From positions 4,037,730 to 4,101,729 of the forward strand of contig CAIIXF020000007.1 in the NCBI GenBank assembly GCA_903813345.2: DNA of 64,000 nucleotides, written 5' to 3'. A program made the position numbers and the translations under genes. Shown here in pieces: positions 1 to 10,413 of the stretch. Source of the stretch: Owenia fusiformis (Eukaryota > Annelida > Polychaeta > Sabellida > Oweniidae). The stretch's first letter is position 1, and every line of letters begins with the position of its first letter. The notes under the pieces are model-generated. The model saw only the letters and a list, made by a program, of their open reading frames with translations, did no database searches and was not told where the DNA came from.

Positions 1-222
1 TCTATTCTAACTCACATAACCATGCCGATGTATGCATTATGCAGAAAAAGGTATATTATTTCAACAATAATTTATATACATTATAGTTGTCACATTTTTA
101 ACATATTCTTGCAAGTAAAAAAAACTGGATGTTACATCTTTGAAGAATGAAAAATTGGGGAAAGGACCAATCTCGGTTTGGAGAATGAAGTTCATCGGCA
201 TATTCTGATGTTATCAATGTCA
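1..222. other. AT-rich stretch without recognisable feature
   Basis: I see no exon with splice sites, no RNA gene and no clear repeat here. A minus-strand open stretch of about 73 codons at 98-319 has no recognisable domain and overlaps the inverted-repeat arm that follows, so I do not call it a gene. Confidence 0.6.
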
Positions 223-660
223 CCAACGATTTTGATTTTTTATAGTGTAGATTGAAATGTGATCTTTTGAATATGTAAGATTTAATTATGTTAATGTTTT
301 TATTTCTTTCACAAAACAAATATTAGCTACCCCCCCCCAATATTTCACTTGTTAAAGTCCCATTGACGATGTCATCTAGGAAAATTGAGGTTTTTGGCAT
401 GTTAAGAGATAGAACTAACTATTGACTACATTTTCCAGTAAAATCATACATTACATGTATCTCTACTATGTAAGATATCATTTTGATTATAATAAATATC
501 AATTTCAATAGCCCTCTGTCTTTAATAATGATGATTGTGGGGGGGGGGTTCGCTAATATTTTGTTTATGAAAGCAATAAAAATATTACCATAATTAAATC
601 TTAAATATTCAAAAGATCACATTTCAATCTACACTATGTAGAAAAATCAAAATTGTTGGC
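223..660. mobile_element. Foldback/MITE-like palindromic element
   Basis: The left arm (about 223-339) reappears reverse-complemented at about 540-660, including the tract GATTTTGATTTTT, the GATCTTTTGAATAT region and a homopolymer C run that becomes a G run on the other arm. The spacer (340-539) is unrelated AT-rich DNA. There is no coding capacity, so this is a non-autonomous inverted-repeat element or a stand-alone foldback. The ends end in CCAAC/GTTGG; I could not define a target-site duplication. Confidence 0.7.
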
Positions 661-689
661 AACATATATATATATTTTTTTTATCATGT

Positions 690-3600
690 ATATATTTCTC
701 ATTTTATAACTTTGTATACATCAAGTCATTTTACAATATTTGTGAAAAATGATACAATTTCAATTCTTGAACATTATTACAATAGTTTACAAATATAATG
801 TACCATAAGTTGTTTAAACATTCATAAAAATAAGTATAGTTAGTGTCTTGTACCTTATAGCCAAAAACAAGAGTTTTATACTTTTTCAAGCTTAATTCAA
901 TTTTAAAATGATCTAAAATATAATTTTCTAGTTGGTCTATTACATTAAGTACTCTATGACATTGAAAGAACAAATGTTTATAATCTTCTACTTGTCCGCA
1001 AATATCACACATGTCATTAACACTTATTGTCCATCTTAGAAGTACATGTAATTGTTTGCATGGTAAAATGTAATGTAAAAGTTTGTATTTAAAATTGGCC
1101 ACTTTTTTATTTTTGGATTGCTTTAAAAGTATCCAAGTCTGTTGAAACAGCATTTGACTATTTTGAATTTCACAAAGATTAATCCAAAATGATTCCAAAT
1201 ATGTTTTAGTTGCTATATGTTCCAACAAGATTGAATATATGTCTCTAGAACTTGCATGTTTATCCAAAAGTCTATAATGCTTCAATTTACTGTCATAAAA
1301 CCTTAAACTTACATTTGTATTCACATATGTACATCTGCTTGCCTCACTAAATATTTTAACTCTATATTGAAATGGCAAAGATTGCTTAACAGTTACATAT
1401 TCTGCCATCTTATTGACCCTAGATTTAAGCTTATCAAGAATTTCATCTTGGGTACACATTAAATCATTAACATATAATATATTTGAATTTATCCAGTTTT
1501 CAAAATACAAACATTTGTTATTGAAAGTTATGTCTTTATTGTGCCAAATCACCATTTGTCTAATTTCTGCAAATGTTATGTTATGAATTTTGGATTCTGA
1601 GCCTCCAAGAATACTCCAAGCATGGAGTAAATCTTTGTAAAATTGTTCTGGTTTTCCATAAGTAGATTTAAATATCAAAGTATCTGGGAGTCCAGTTTTA
1701 CTTAATATCTCTCTTGCTAGAATATTCCAACTTGAGTTTTTATTCCCATACTCAATGTCTAATATCCATTTAATCTTAAAGGCCCTGAATTTAGATTTTA
1801 AGTCAGGCATTGAGAGTCCACCTTTAGACCAAGTATTAATTAAGACAGATCTTTTAATTTTATCTCTTTTTCCATCCCACAGGAATGAATAAAGTTCTGA
1901 AGTAATTTCTTTCAAAAAAGTTTCATTTGGAGTGTCAATACATTTTGCTAAATACATCAGTTTAGATAATGCAAGTGTTTTAATTATAACTATTTTCCCA
2001 TAAAGAGTTATCTTGCGTTTTTTCCACAAAGACAATGACTTTCTCATTTTATACTATTCCAATTAAGATCATGCAATTTAGTTTGATCTATTCCAAAGTA
2101 GACGCCTAATGATTTTACTTCCTGTTTCCAGGAAATATTACAAAATGTAGTATTATTGTCATTTTAAAGTTACCAAGTTTTATACCTTCTTTTTTTTCTA
2201 AGTTAAGCTCTAAACCAGAAGTTCCGAAACGCTGTATTTCTTTGATAGCTATATTAATAGAGTTTTTTCCATGAACAAAGAGAGTGGTGTCATCTGCAAG
2301 TTGACATATTTTGACTTCTTTGTTTCTTACTTTGATACCTTTGATTCTAGAATTATTTCTTATATTGATTGCCATTGTTTCTGCCGCAATGAGATAAATC
2401 AAAGCAGAAATGGGACATCCCTGCCGAATGCCCCGAGATACATCAAAATATGGTGATAAGTGACCATTATTAGCTACACAGCTTTGTATTCAATTATACA
2501 AAGTTTTGATCCACTTAATAAAACTAGTACCAAAATTGAATTTCTTTAATGCTTCTAGAGTGAAGTCAATTTCCAAACAATCAAAACATTTTGAAAAATC
2601 TGCAAAAATAATAGCAGAATCTAATGTTTTTCTATATTTATTAGCATATTTGATTACGTCATTTATTAGCCTTATATTATATCCAATAAATCTTGCTTTA
2701 ATATAGCCCTGTTGATCTTGATTTATAATTAGTGGTAATATTTTATGAAGTCTCTGAGCTAAAATGTGGGCACATAATTTGTAGTCTACATTAAGCAAAG
2801 TTAAGGGTCTCCGCAGTTACTTAATATTTGGTTATCATTTTTCTTATGTAACAACTTTATAATGCCTTATCTCTGAGAGAAAATTAATTGTCCTTTACTG
2901 TAACCATAATTTAAAACATCAGTTACCATTTTACCAATTAATGGCCAAAATGTTTGATAGAATTCAACAGTTAATCCATCTTGCCCTGGAGATTAATTAA
3001 GCTTCATGCTAAAAATAGAATTTTCATAAGTAAGCCCTCCTTCACAGAGATCTGCTTCCTCTTTAGTTAATGCTCGTTTAATATTAGTATTATCTAAATA
3101 ATTTTTGATTTTATCCTTTTGTATATTTTTTGAAGTATAAAGGGTTTTATAGAAATTCTCCTGCATTTGTAATATTTCGTTCTGATTACCAACTACAGTT
3201 CCATGCATCAGGGCGTTTTAAATTATATATTGTTTGACTCTTCTGTTGGTGTTTTTCAAGGCCAAGGAAAAAATTTGTATTACGTTCACCTTCCTCTATC
3301 CACTGTACACGTGACCGTATTTGGGCAGCTTTTGCTTCATACTCAAGTAAAGTATTATAACGAAGTTGATATATATCAATAGAGAATTTTCGTTATAAGT
3401 TGTTTCAAAAACTTATACGTATACTTATAGTTTAAAGGGTCTTGTCGAACTAAAATCAATTCAAATTGATTTTCATAATCTGTACCAAGTGGGGCATAAC
3501 TATTCCCGATATAGTCAAGCTCCATCATCAACTAGGGACTGCGAATACAATGTCCTTTGCTAGTGTCAATTATGAACACGATAAACTAAACGCTAGTTGA

Positions 3601-4430
3601 CGGGTCCTTGTAGTGTACGATAAACAAGACCCTTTAAAGTGAATCACTACACGAACGAGTCGATCATTTCAAAGTTCTCATGAAATTATAAGGTCAATTT
3701 TTAAGTTTTTACGTATAAAAGGGCCTTTATACGCAGGTTATAAACTTACAGAGTTGGATCTCCGCATAGTATATGTGTGGACTTACTGACCAGAATGGCT
3801 TATTAAAATTAATCGGCTGAATAGGCATAGTATCCAATCAAACAGCTCGACTCATTCATTAGCTGAACTAATTCTCCCAACGTTATTTCTACAAGGTGAT
3901 TCAAAACGATCATCTACAAAAAATATATTTGAGAGTAGATAAATCTGTAAAACCCGTGTGCTATATCAGCCTATTTGATTCTAGAAAACACATATGACAC
4001 AACTAAACATGCTTTACATCAAGGGGGTACGGATGGTATGCCGTTGGCCCTTTTATTACCGTCCTAGGAGATATTTCCCGACGTTTATTGGGTTTATAAG
4101 TATAAGTATACGTATACGTATAAGTTTTTAAAAAACTTATAACGAAAATTCTCTATTATCATCATAATTACTAATCTTACTAAGTAAAAATTGTTTCAGT
4201 GTTTCACGTGTTTTTGCTTTATGCTTAGCATACTTGATAGATTCCTCCCTTATTTTTACTTTAAATACCTCCCATTGATCTCCACAGTCAAGAGAAACAT
4301 CTGGCTGAGAAAATATATTAGTTATCAAGAATTTGAAATTATTGTCTTTAAGTAGACTATTGTTTAGTTTTTTAGGAAATAAAGTCAAGTAACAGCTCTT
4401 ATCATATCTCATAGACATATGAATCCCCGT
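690..4430 (-). mobile_element. 5'-truncated, decayed L1/Tx1-like LINE (reverse transcriptase ORF)
   Basis: Minus-strand remnants of a non-LTR retrotransposon ORF2 run from about 4418 down to 731. In order they show the linker before the RT (positions 4418-4137, with LNNSLL, and 3370-3215, with RSRVQWIEEGERNTNFF), RT blocks (RPLTLLNVDYKL at about 2805-2770, FADFSKCFD near 2600, RGIRQGCPISALIYL near 2420, LADDTTLFV near 2290), the thumb region (KSLALSKLMYLAK-like, 2047-1900) and a C-terminal zinc-knuckle-like CDICGQVEDYKHLFFQC near 1000-950. The catalytic box reads LADD rather than YADD. Breaks: a one-base frameshift near 2810, an in-frame TGA near 2492, another frame change between 2115 and 2047, and an inserted element at 3382-4153. 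The endonuclease half is missing, as expected of 5' truncation. The 3' end lies near the T-rich tract at 660-690. It is a dead copy; the clade call rests on motif style only. Confidence 0.88.
3382..4153. mobile_element. TA-flanked terminal-inverted-repeat element nested in the LINE
   Basis: The left end GAGAATTTTCGTTATAAG (from 3382) matches the reverse complement of the right end (to 4153) over roughly 50 bases, continuing into ACTTATACGTATAC. TA lies directly outside both ends (3380-3381 and 4154-4155), as in Tc1/mariner-type insertions. The LINE reading frame resumes on each side, which shows insertion after the LINE landed. A second short inverted pair (about 3429-3447 and 3627-3641, AAAGGGTCTTG) lies inside. 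No transposase is visible, so it is non-autonomous. Confidence 0.8.
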
Positions 4431-4959
4431 TCAATCCCCCCCCCCCCCTTAGTTCAGTTTTAATTTTTTTTAATTATATTTTATATATTAACTTAAGATA
4501 TTTTTTATAACTAACTTAAAAAGCCAACAATGACATTAGTTTTGTGATAATAACGTGCCTGCTTATAAGTATTTATTACAGGTCGTGATTTATAGCAAAA
4601 ACATTGAGTTTGACCTGTAAGCAACGATGGGCCTCTTTTAATAGATCTCATATCTTAGAAGCGTATTAGTTAAAAATATCCTTTTTTAGAAGACCTCACA
4701 TATTTTACCATGTACTATGCCCCATTCATTTAGCAATTCAATAATGTAAACTTTCTCTTGAAAAATAAATCTTCCAGATTTGTTGAATTTTGCAGAAATG
4801 CCGCATTCCCTCTGTTCATATTTTGTCTGATCACCAGGCGTAACTTATGTTATATCATTATTATATAGTTTAGAGGTGCATTAGCTGCATTTATGGATAA
4901 TAAACTGCAAAAAATCAAAAAAAATGTTGGTGCCTAGCCTCAAACTTGCCCAAAAGAAT
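4431..4959. other. Unassigned AT-rich DNA with poly-C tract
   Basis: A run of about 12 C at 4437-4449 abuts the truncated LINE end. The rest shows no exon, RNA or repeat that I recognise. Confidence 0.5.
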
Positions 4960-5089
4960 GGTTATGATCTCAACCCCTAATGTTGAAATACCAGTGCTTG
5001 AAAAAATCACTTAACTTGAAATTTACGAAAGATAGTTGATTCCATGGTAAGCACTGGTATTTTAACAAAAATGAATTGGGATCATAGCC
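4960..5089. repeat. Imperfect hairpin, arms about 40 bp
   Basis: GGTTATGATCTCAACC followed by AAATACCAGTGCTT (4960-5001) is mirrored by AAGCACTGGTATTTTAAC and GGGATCATAGCC (5049-5089), with a loop of about 47 bases. It is most likely a small decayed foldback element. Confidence 0.6.
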
Positions 5090-5679
5090 ACCACAAATCT
5101 ACATAATGCACTTTTAAGCATGGCCATGTATACTTTATGACTTAATCTAAATAATATAGTTACATAATCTAAAACTGATTTCCCTTTATAATTATCTTTG
5201 TCATTTTGTTCCTGGTATCTTTTATAATCATTAAATATACCTAAACAGGTCTTGAACTTATTAAACACTAATCAAGAACAGAGTAAATTCTTAAAGGACT
5301 TGACTTGGACAACTTAGGAACATTTCAAGAATTGATATCATTCGCATACCTAAAGCCCATATAATCACAATATTAAAGTAATATATTTGCGGAAACAAGG
5401 ATATAGGTACAAAATGAACTCAAATTTATTTGAATATGGATATACAATGTGTCACTAACAAATGCTTTTAAGGACTTTTAAAAGTATTTCAGTTTAAAAC
5501 ATGTACATAAACGTTAAAATGAAACAAAATAGATTAACAAACAAAAAATGTGAACAATGAATAATAAATACTCAGGTTATGAACATTAATGTGCATTTAA
5601 CAAATACAAACGTTCAATTTACGAATACATATCAGTGATCTCCCCAGCATTAAAGCAAGTAGGTGCAGCATCCACCTGA
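5090..5679. other. Unassigned AT-rich DNA
   Basis: I see no exon with supporting splice sites and no strong repeat in this stretch. Confidence 0.5.
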
Positions 5680-5847
5680 GATTTTAAAACAGGCTTTCAC
5701 CCACCTGAGATTTTATTTGCACCCACTTGAAAATGAGAAAAATCCTGTAAAATAGGCATATTTTTACCAATTCTGGACTTAATTGTGAACATGAGAATTT
5801 TGCACCCGGCCACTTGAGGAAAAATCCTGGGGAGGACACTGCATATT
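5680..5847 (-). repeat. Dispersed repeat, related copy at 51.7 kb
   Basis: The reverse complement of this stretch, with CCAGGATTTTTCCTCAAGTG, GGGTGCAAAATTCTCAT and TTCACAATTAAGTCC, aligns to 51708-51812 on the plus strand. Two diverged copies in one window in opposite orientations indicate a dispersed family. No coding content is recognisable. Confidence 0.6.
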
Positions 5848-6171
5848 TTTAAATGGAAATAATGAAGTAGAAAACATTCCATAATCCTTGGCTATTTGAA
5901 ATATTGTTTTCCATTTCATTAACAAATAATGAAAATAACAGGGGAGATAAGCAACTGACAAAGATAAAATGAATTTGAAGATTAAAAATGTTGTTAAATG
6001 CTGAAAAATCCGAAAGTACAAGTGTGGGAAAGTTTTACCTAATCTAAGCGGGATGTTCTTAAATGGTACATTTAGACTGATGTCTGTTTCTACCACTTAG
6101 ATTTTCTACCACTTGCTTTTGCTTGCATATTTAACATTTGAACTTTCTTTGTTTTTTTATTTTTTATTTTC

Positions 6172-6311
6172 GTCATTTGTTTTATCATTGTAATTGTCAT
6201 GAGTTAATTGATTTGTTCTTCATGGAATGGCTCATTTTTATCATTGTAATCATTGTAATTGTCATCAGTTGATTTGATTTGTCCTTCATGGATTTGCTCA
6301 TTTGTTTTACT
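6172..6311 (+). repeat. Two tandem copies of a ~65-70 bp unit
   Basis: TTTATCATTGTAATTGTCAT, then GATTTGTTCTTCATGGA and GGCTCATTT, occurs twice head to tail with small differences. It is a local duplication with no evident function. Confidence 0.6.
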
Positions 6312-8544
6312 TTTGTGTATACTAAAAATGTTTCAACATGTCTAAAAATGTTTCTAAACAAAGCAAAGTGAAAGATGTAGTTGTAGATAAATTGATTCCA
6401 TTGTAATTAATTAAAAGATCATCTGTGGCCAGTTTACATTGGAGTTGAAGAAGTGCTCTTGCAAGGTTATATTGAACTAACTAGGTCTTGGAATTAATCC
6501 CTGGATTATTTACTCTACCAACAGTTTTATGCCAAAAGGTGTTTTTTTTAGATAGCATGGCATTAATAAAAATGTAATTTTTTCAATACCTATAACATTA
6601 AATCATTTAATATGTAGGAAGTACAAGTTATCCATTGTATATACGTGAGAACATTTATATTTTAACTATTAAAATTAAGTTCCCAATATTCTCAGATAAA
6701 ACTTTTATTTTAGCCCCAATAATGTTAAATTCAATGTTTCAGTCTACAGGTTACTTCAGGTGCTAGGGTGCTGAAGTAAATTAGATGAAAAAGTTTTTTT
6801 GTGGGCACTTCTCATTATTCTTTTCAACATGAAATGCTAAACATACAATATATACAAGTATAAACAAAGGAAAATATGCTAATTATGATCTGTTACCTAT
6901 TACTTGAGTTCAATATTTCTCATTCTAGCCCCAAATATACAGAAAACAAGGCTTTGTATAAAAAGCCTCGTACCCATGTACATGGGTCATGATACAGTTT
7001 TTGAAGTATTCAATTCTAGTTTTCGCTAACTTAGACATGATGTACTCATAGTATTTATTTATAGATGTGATACATATATTTGTCTAATCAAAGATAGCAT
7101 TAAAGACAGATAGATGATAATTCCCCAGATGATTCACTATCTGGTTCAAAATCGAATGATGGGGGAGTAGTACACCCATAAAGACAAGGTTGTAATGCCA
7201 TCTCAATGTTGCAATATAGTGACTTTCTTGAAAATAAGAATAAAAAATACTTTAGTGTAGATTGCTTCTATGGTGATCGAGCATTTCAATTTCGCAATTC
7301 TGATGAAGGATAAACTTTCATTTATAAGACATGTACATGATGATGCCCAGAGGGCTAGTGGAATATCATCTTGTGAAACTGTCACCGGTATTCACCGAAA
7401 ATAGAATATTTGTTTTATTATATCACTGTCACAATGTTTTCTATAATATTAAATTATACTAAGTGTATAATACAAATGGCATTGGACTAATTCAATCCTG
7501 GGGATGTATAAAATAAAAATTACACTGGACTAAGTTGTGACTGGTAGATATCATTTATTGATTATTGCTAGTTATTTTTAGTCAAGTGCAGGACAAAGAC
7601 CAATCAGAGAGTGAGGAATATGACAGTGATATAATATTAGTTATTCAGAATTTTGCTGATTAAGAAACTTTTTAGTCTTGATTTTAAAATACTCAGAGAA
7701 GGGCTATTTCTGATAATTATTAATTTTCAGTAGATTATTCCAAATACAATTATCTGTCCTTGAATTTTGATGACTTTGATCATTTCGATAATAATAGTCA
7801 CTGAAAGCTGAGGATAACTTGTCAAGTTATTGTACCAATTATATACAAATTGGCAAACGTTGTATTCACAATTTGCTCACAATTTAAATTGTTTAAATAA
7901 AGAAGATGAATGCTATTTTTCACTTTTTCAAAGATAATAATCTTAAAAATGTTTTTTTGAAGTTTTCAACAGTTGTCGATCCAGAGCAGTGGTATAGTTG
8001 CTACCCCAAACTACAATACAGTAAAGATTTTTACAATAACACAATCATTTGTCTACTATAAGAATTCTTATTATTTGGGAGAATTTAAATATTTTACCCC
8101 TTTTTGCACTTTGAATCTTAAATAACTTTTGATTGTCACCAATTGATAACATATCACAGATCTTTTGGCAGATTTTACATTTGAGCTTCTAAGGAATACA
8201 TTGGTACATCAATTGTACATATTGTCTGCAATTTTGTCACTCCCTATAGATCTGATTCTACTTTTAAGATATTGTAAATGTCATCTTTTTTTACATGGTT
8301 TCAATATCCATTGTGTCTATCTCTTGACCCAGTGGAAAGCAATGATGGGTTAGTGAAAGAAAAAATATTTTTCTCTATTTTGTAGAGCAATGATCATCAC
8401 CTATAATTAATTATCATATTAAATATCATTAACATTACATTCCCAATAAAACAAGTTGCCAATAGGCATTCCATTAGAACTCATTTGGTAAGATTAGGAT
8501 CTTTTATTGCCACATTTTACTAAGGGGTTACTTTGTACCCCCCC
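6312..8544. other. Unassigned AT-rich DNA, possibly upstream intron of the WDR75 gene
   Basis: No exon was recognised. A short inverted pair (about 7405-7425 and 7608-7628, containing ATATCACTGTCA) suggests a small foldback relic. The WDR75 exon at 10414 needs upstream exons, but none is identifiable here, so they may lie left of the window. Confidence 0.4.
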
Positions 8545-9897
8545 CCCCCCTTATCACAGGCTGGTATCGAAAGATTTGTCCGCTGTGACGGAGCATGCTA
8601 TTTTTCATAAAAACACTAACAATGCTTCACGATTTATTTTTATACTCATATGTTTCGTTATATCAAAGATAATTACTTACTCCATGCAATGGATACTGTA
8701 AAACGGGTATTGTTAGCGAGGGGTAATTGTTAGCGATTGTTAGCGATCGCTATAGTTTCACTAAAAATTCAATTCGCTAAAATAAACCGGGGTTAAAATA
8801 AACCGGGTGCTAAAATTTGCAAATTCCTGGGAAACTACATGAATACTAGTATTTAAGGAGCTTTTCGTTTAGTGCTCGACTTTCGGTTTGTAATTTGAAA
8901 AAAGTAAATATTTTTAAATTGTATGTATTTAAATGCTACCGTGATTTTGTGATTACTCAGATGAGATTACAGTAGTTTGGACCAATACCATGTGCGTTAG
9001 AAGTCTTACATTTTGATAATTCCTCTGTCATGTCCGTTATTCATTCTTCTGCCATAAATGATAAAATTTCTAATGTATTTGGCTAATTTGATTTTTTAAA
9101 GATTAATCTTCATTTCGCTAAAATTTCCCGCGCCAAAACCCCCTAAAATTGAAAAATCGCTAAAATTTCCCGGTGTCAAAATTACCCGTTTTACAGTACA
9201 TCATTTGCGTGTAACCTTCACTTCTGTTTGAAGCCCAATAACACTAGGAGTAAAGTCTATTGAAAACGGCGCCAGAGTATCAAACTCTAAAATGTACCAT
9301 TTCTTTTTAAACTTTTTTTAATGGCATGATATAGTGACACGATAATATTAACATATGTTTTCAGCATAACTCTGAATGTATTAATGAGATATTAATGCAT
9401 TCGGTCTTTTTAATTTTTTTATAAAAAATAATATTAATATTTTTTGTCCGCTGTGACGGAGCATTTCCACAGTTCACATTTGCAACTGCTCCGTCACAGC
9501 GGACAAAATAATTAAACATTATTTTTTATAAAAGAATTAAAAAGACCAAATACATCAACATCTCATTTATACCTTCATAGTTATGCTGAAACCATGTGTA
9601 AATATTATCGTGTCACTATATCGTGCCATTAGAAAGTTAAACACGAAATGGTACATTTTGAAGTATGATACTCCGGCGCCATTTTCGATAGCTTTTCTTC
9701 CCAGCGTAATTGTACTTCAAACAGAAGTGAAAGTTACCCGCAAAAGATATATCCATTGCATGGAGTAAGTAATTTTGTATGGTATAACGAAACATATGAG
9801 TTAAAAAATAAATCGTGAAGTGTTCTTAGTGTTTTTATGAAAAATAGCATGCTCCGTCACAGCGGACAAATATTTCGATACCAACCTGTGCTTATAC
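8545..9897. mobile_element. Large palindromic element with four copies of a 20-bp motif
   Basis: The left arm (about 8545-8693 plus 9199-9466) is mirrored by the right arm (9485-9897), with a loop of under 25 bases. The motif TTTGTCCGCTGTGACGGAGC occurs at 8575, at 9443, and reverse-complemented at 9487-9507 and 9850-9870, so it marks both outer ends and both sides of the centre. The left arm is interrupted by another element (8694-9198). There is no protein-coding content. A C-run at 8539-8550 borders the left end. Confidence 0.8.
8694..9198. mobile_element. MITE nested in the palindrome's left arm (TA target)
   Basis: TACTGTAAAACGGGTA at the left end and its exact reverse complement at the right end bound about 505 bp. 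Comparison with the uninterrupted right arm (about 9740-9760) shows that the host sequence is split at a TA, duplicated on insertion. Inside are GTTAGCGA repeats and the phrase CGCTAAAATTTCCCG. No transposase is visible. Confidence 0.85.
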
Positions 9898-9983
9898 CCA
9901 TTGGCGTAATTAGCTTAATTTATTAACTAAAATTGTGCCAAACTAGCAAAATTATATGCCTATTATGTTAATTTTGAAGAGAA

Positions 9984-10040
9984 TTGATATTACAATGCTT
10001 ATTTGATAATATTAGCACTTATAATACAGTTAGCAGATAT
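9984..10040. other. Short AT-rich spacer
   Basis: A 139-codon open stretch starting here (9984-10403) is made by the GTC-CAT-TACCCC repeats that follow and has no recognisable protein, so I treat it as spurious. Confidence 0.5.
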
Positions 10041-10235
10041 TTTCACCTTAAGTCGCATATACCCCAAATCTTTTTTAAAAGTGCAAGTCACATCTACCCC
10101 ATCAAGTCGCATTTACCCCATGTATATTACTCAGGTTGCGCCTACCCCAGTTTAGGTCACATCTACCCCATCTCAAGTCGCAAATACCCCGGTGGTGGGG
10201 TAGGCGTCCCTTGTCAGGTCACACCTACCCCGCTT
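10041..10235 (+). repeat. Irregular array of ~18-bp TACCCC units
   Basis: About seven units of the type AAGTCGCATTTACCCCA or AGGTCACATCTACCCCA follow each other with irregular spacers. One is inverted (GGGGTAGGCG at about 10197-10206). The unit consistently pairs GTC(G/A)CA with TACCCC. It looks like a degenerate short tandem array with no coding role. Confidence 0.65.
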
Positions 10236-10244
10236 GTCGTCCAT

Positions 10245-10360
10245 CATGAGATATGCACATCTACCTTTGGTCCCTACGGTCCCTCAGGTAGATATGCATA
10301 TCTCCCTCTGGATAAACCCCATATCCAAAACCTCCCAGTACATAACCCTTATATATTATT
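10245..10360 (+). repeat. Partial copy of the palindromic repeat seen at 61.3 kb
   Basis: GGTCCCTACGGTCCCTCAGG, ATATGCATATCTCCC and ATCCAAAACCTCCCAGTACA match the right half of the palindrome at 61305-61465. The centre GGTCCCTACGGTCCC is semi-palindromic. This is a dispersed non-coding family. Confidence 0.65.
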
Positions 10361-10413
10361 TATATGTTTGATATTGATTTTAATGTTTAAAAATGGTATT
10401 TGATTCTTTCTAG

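Noticed and set aside
9984-10403. 139-codon open frame
   Set aside because: It is built from the TACCCC repeats and a palindromic repeat fragment; no domain, no splice sites, and proline/tyrosine bias from the repeat.
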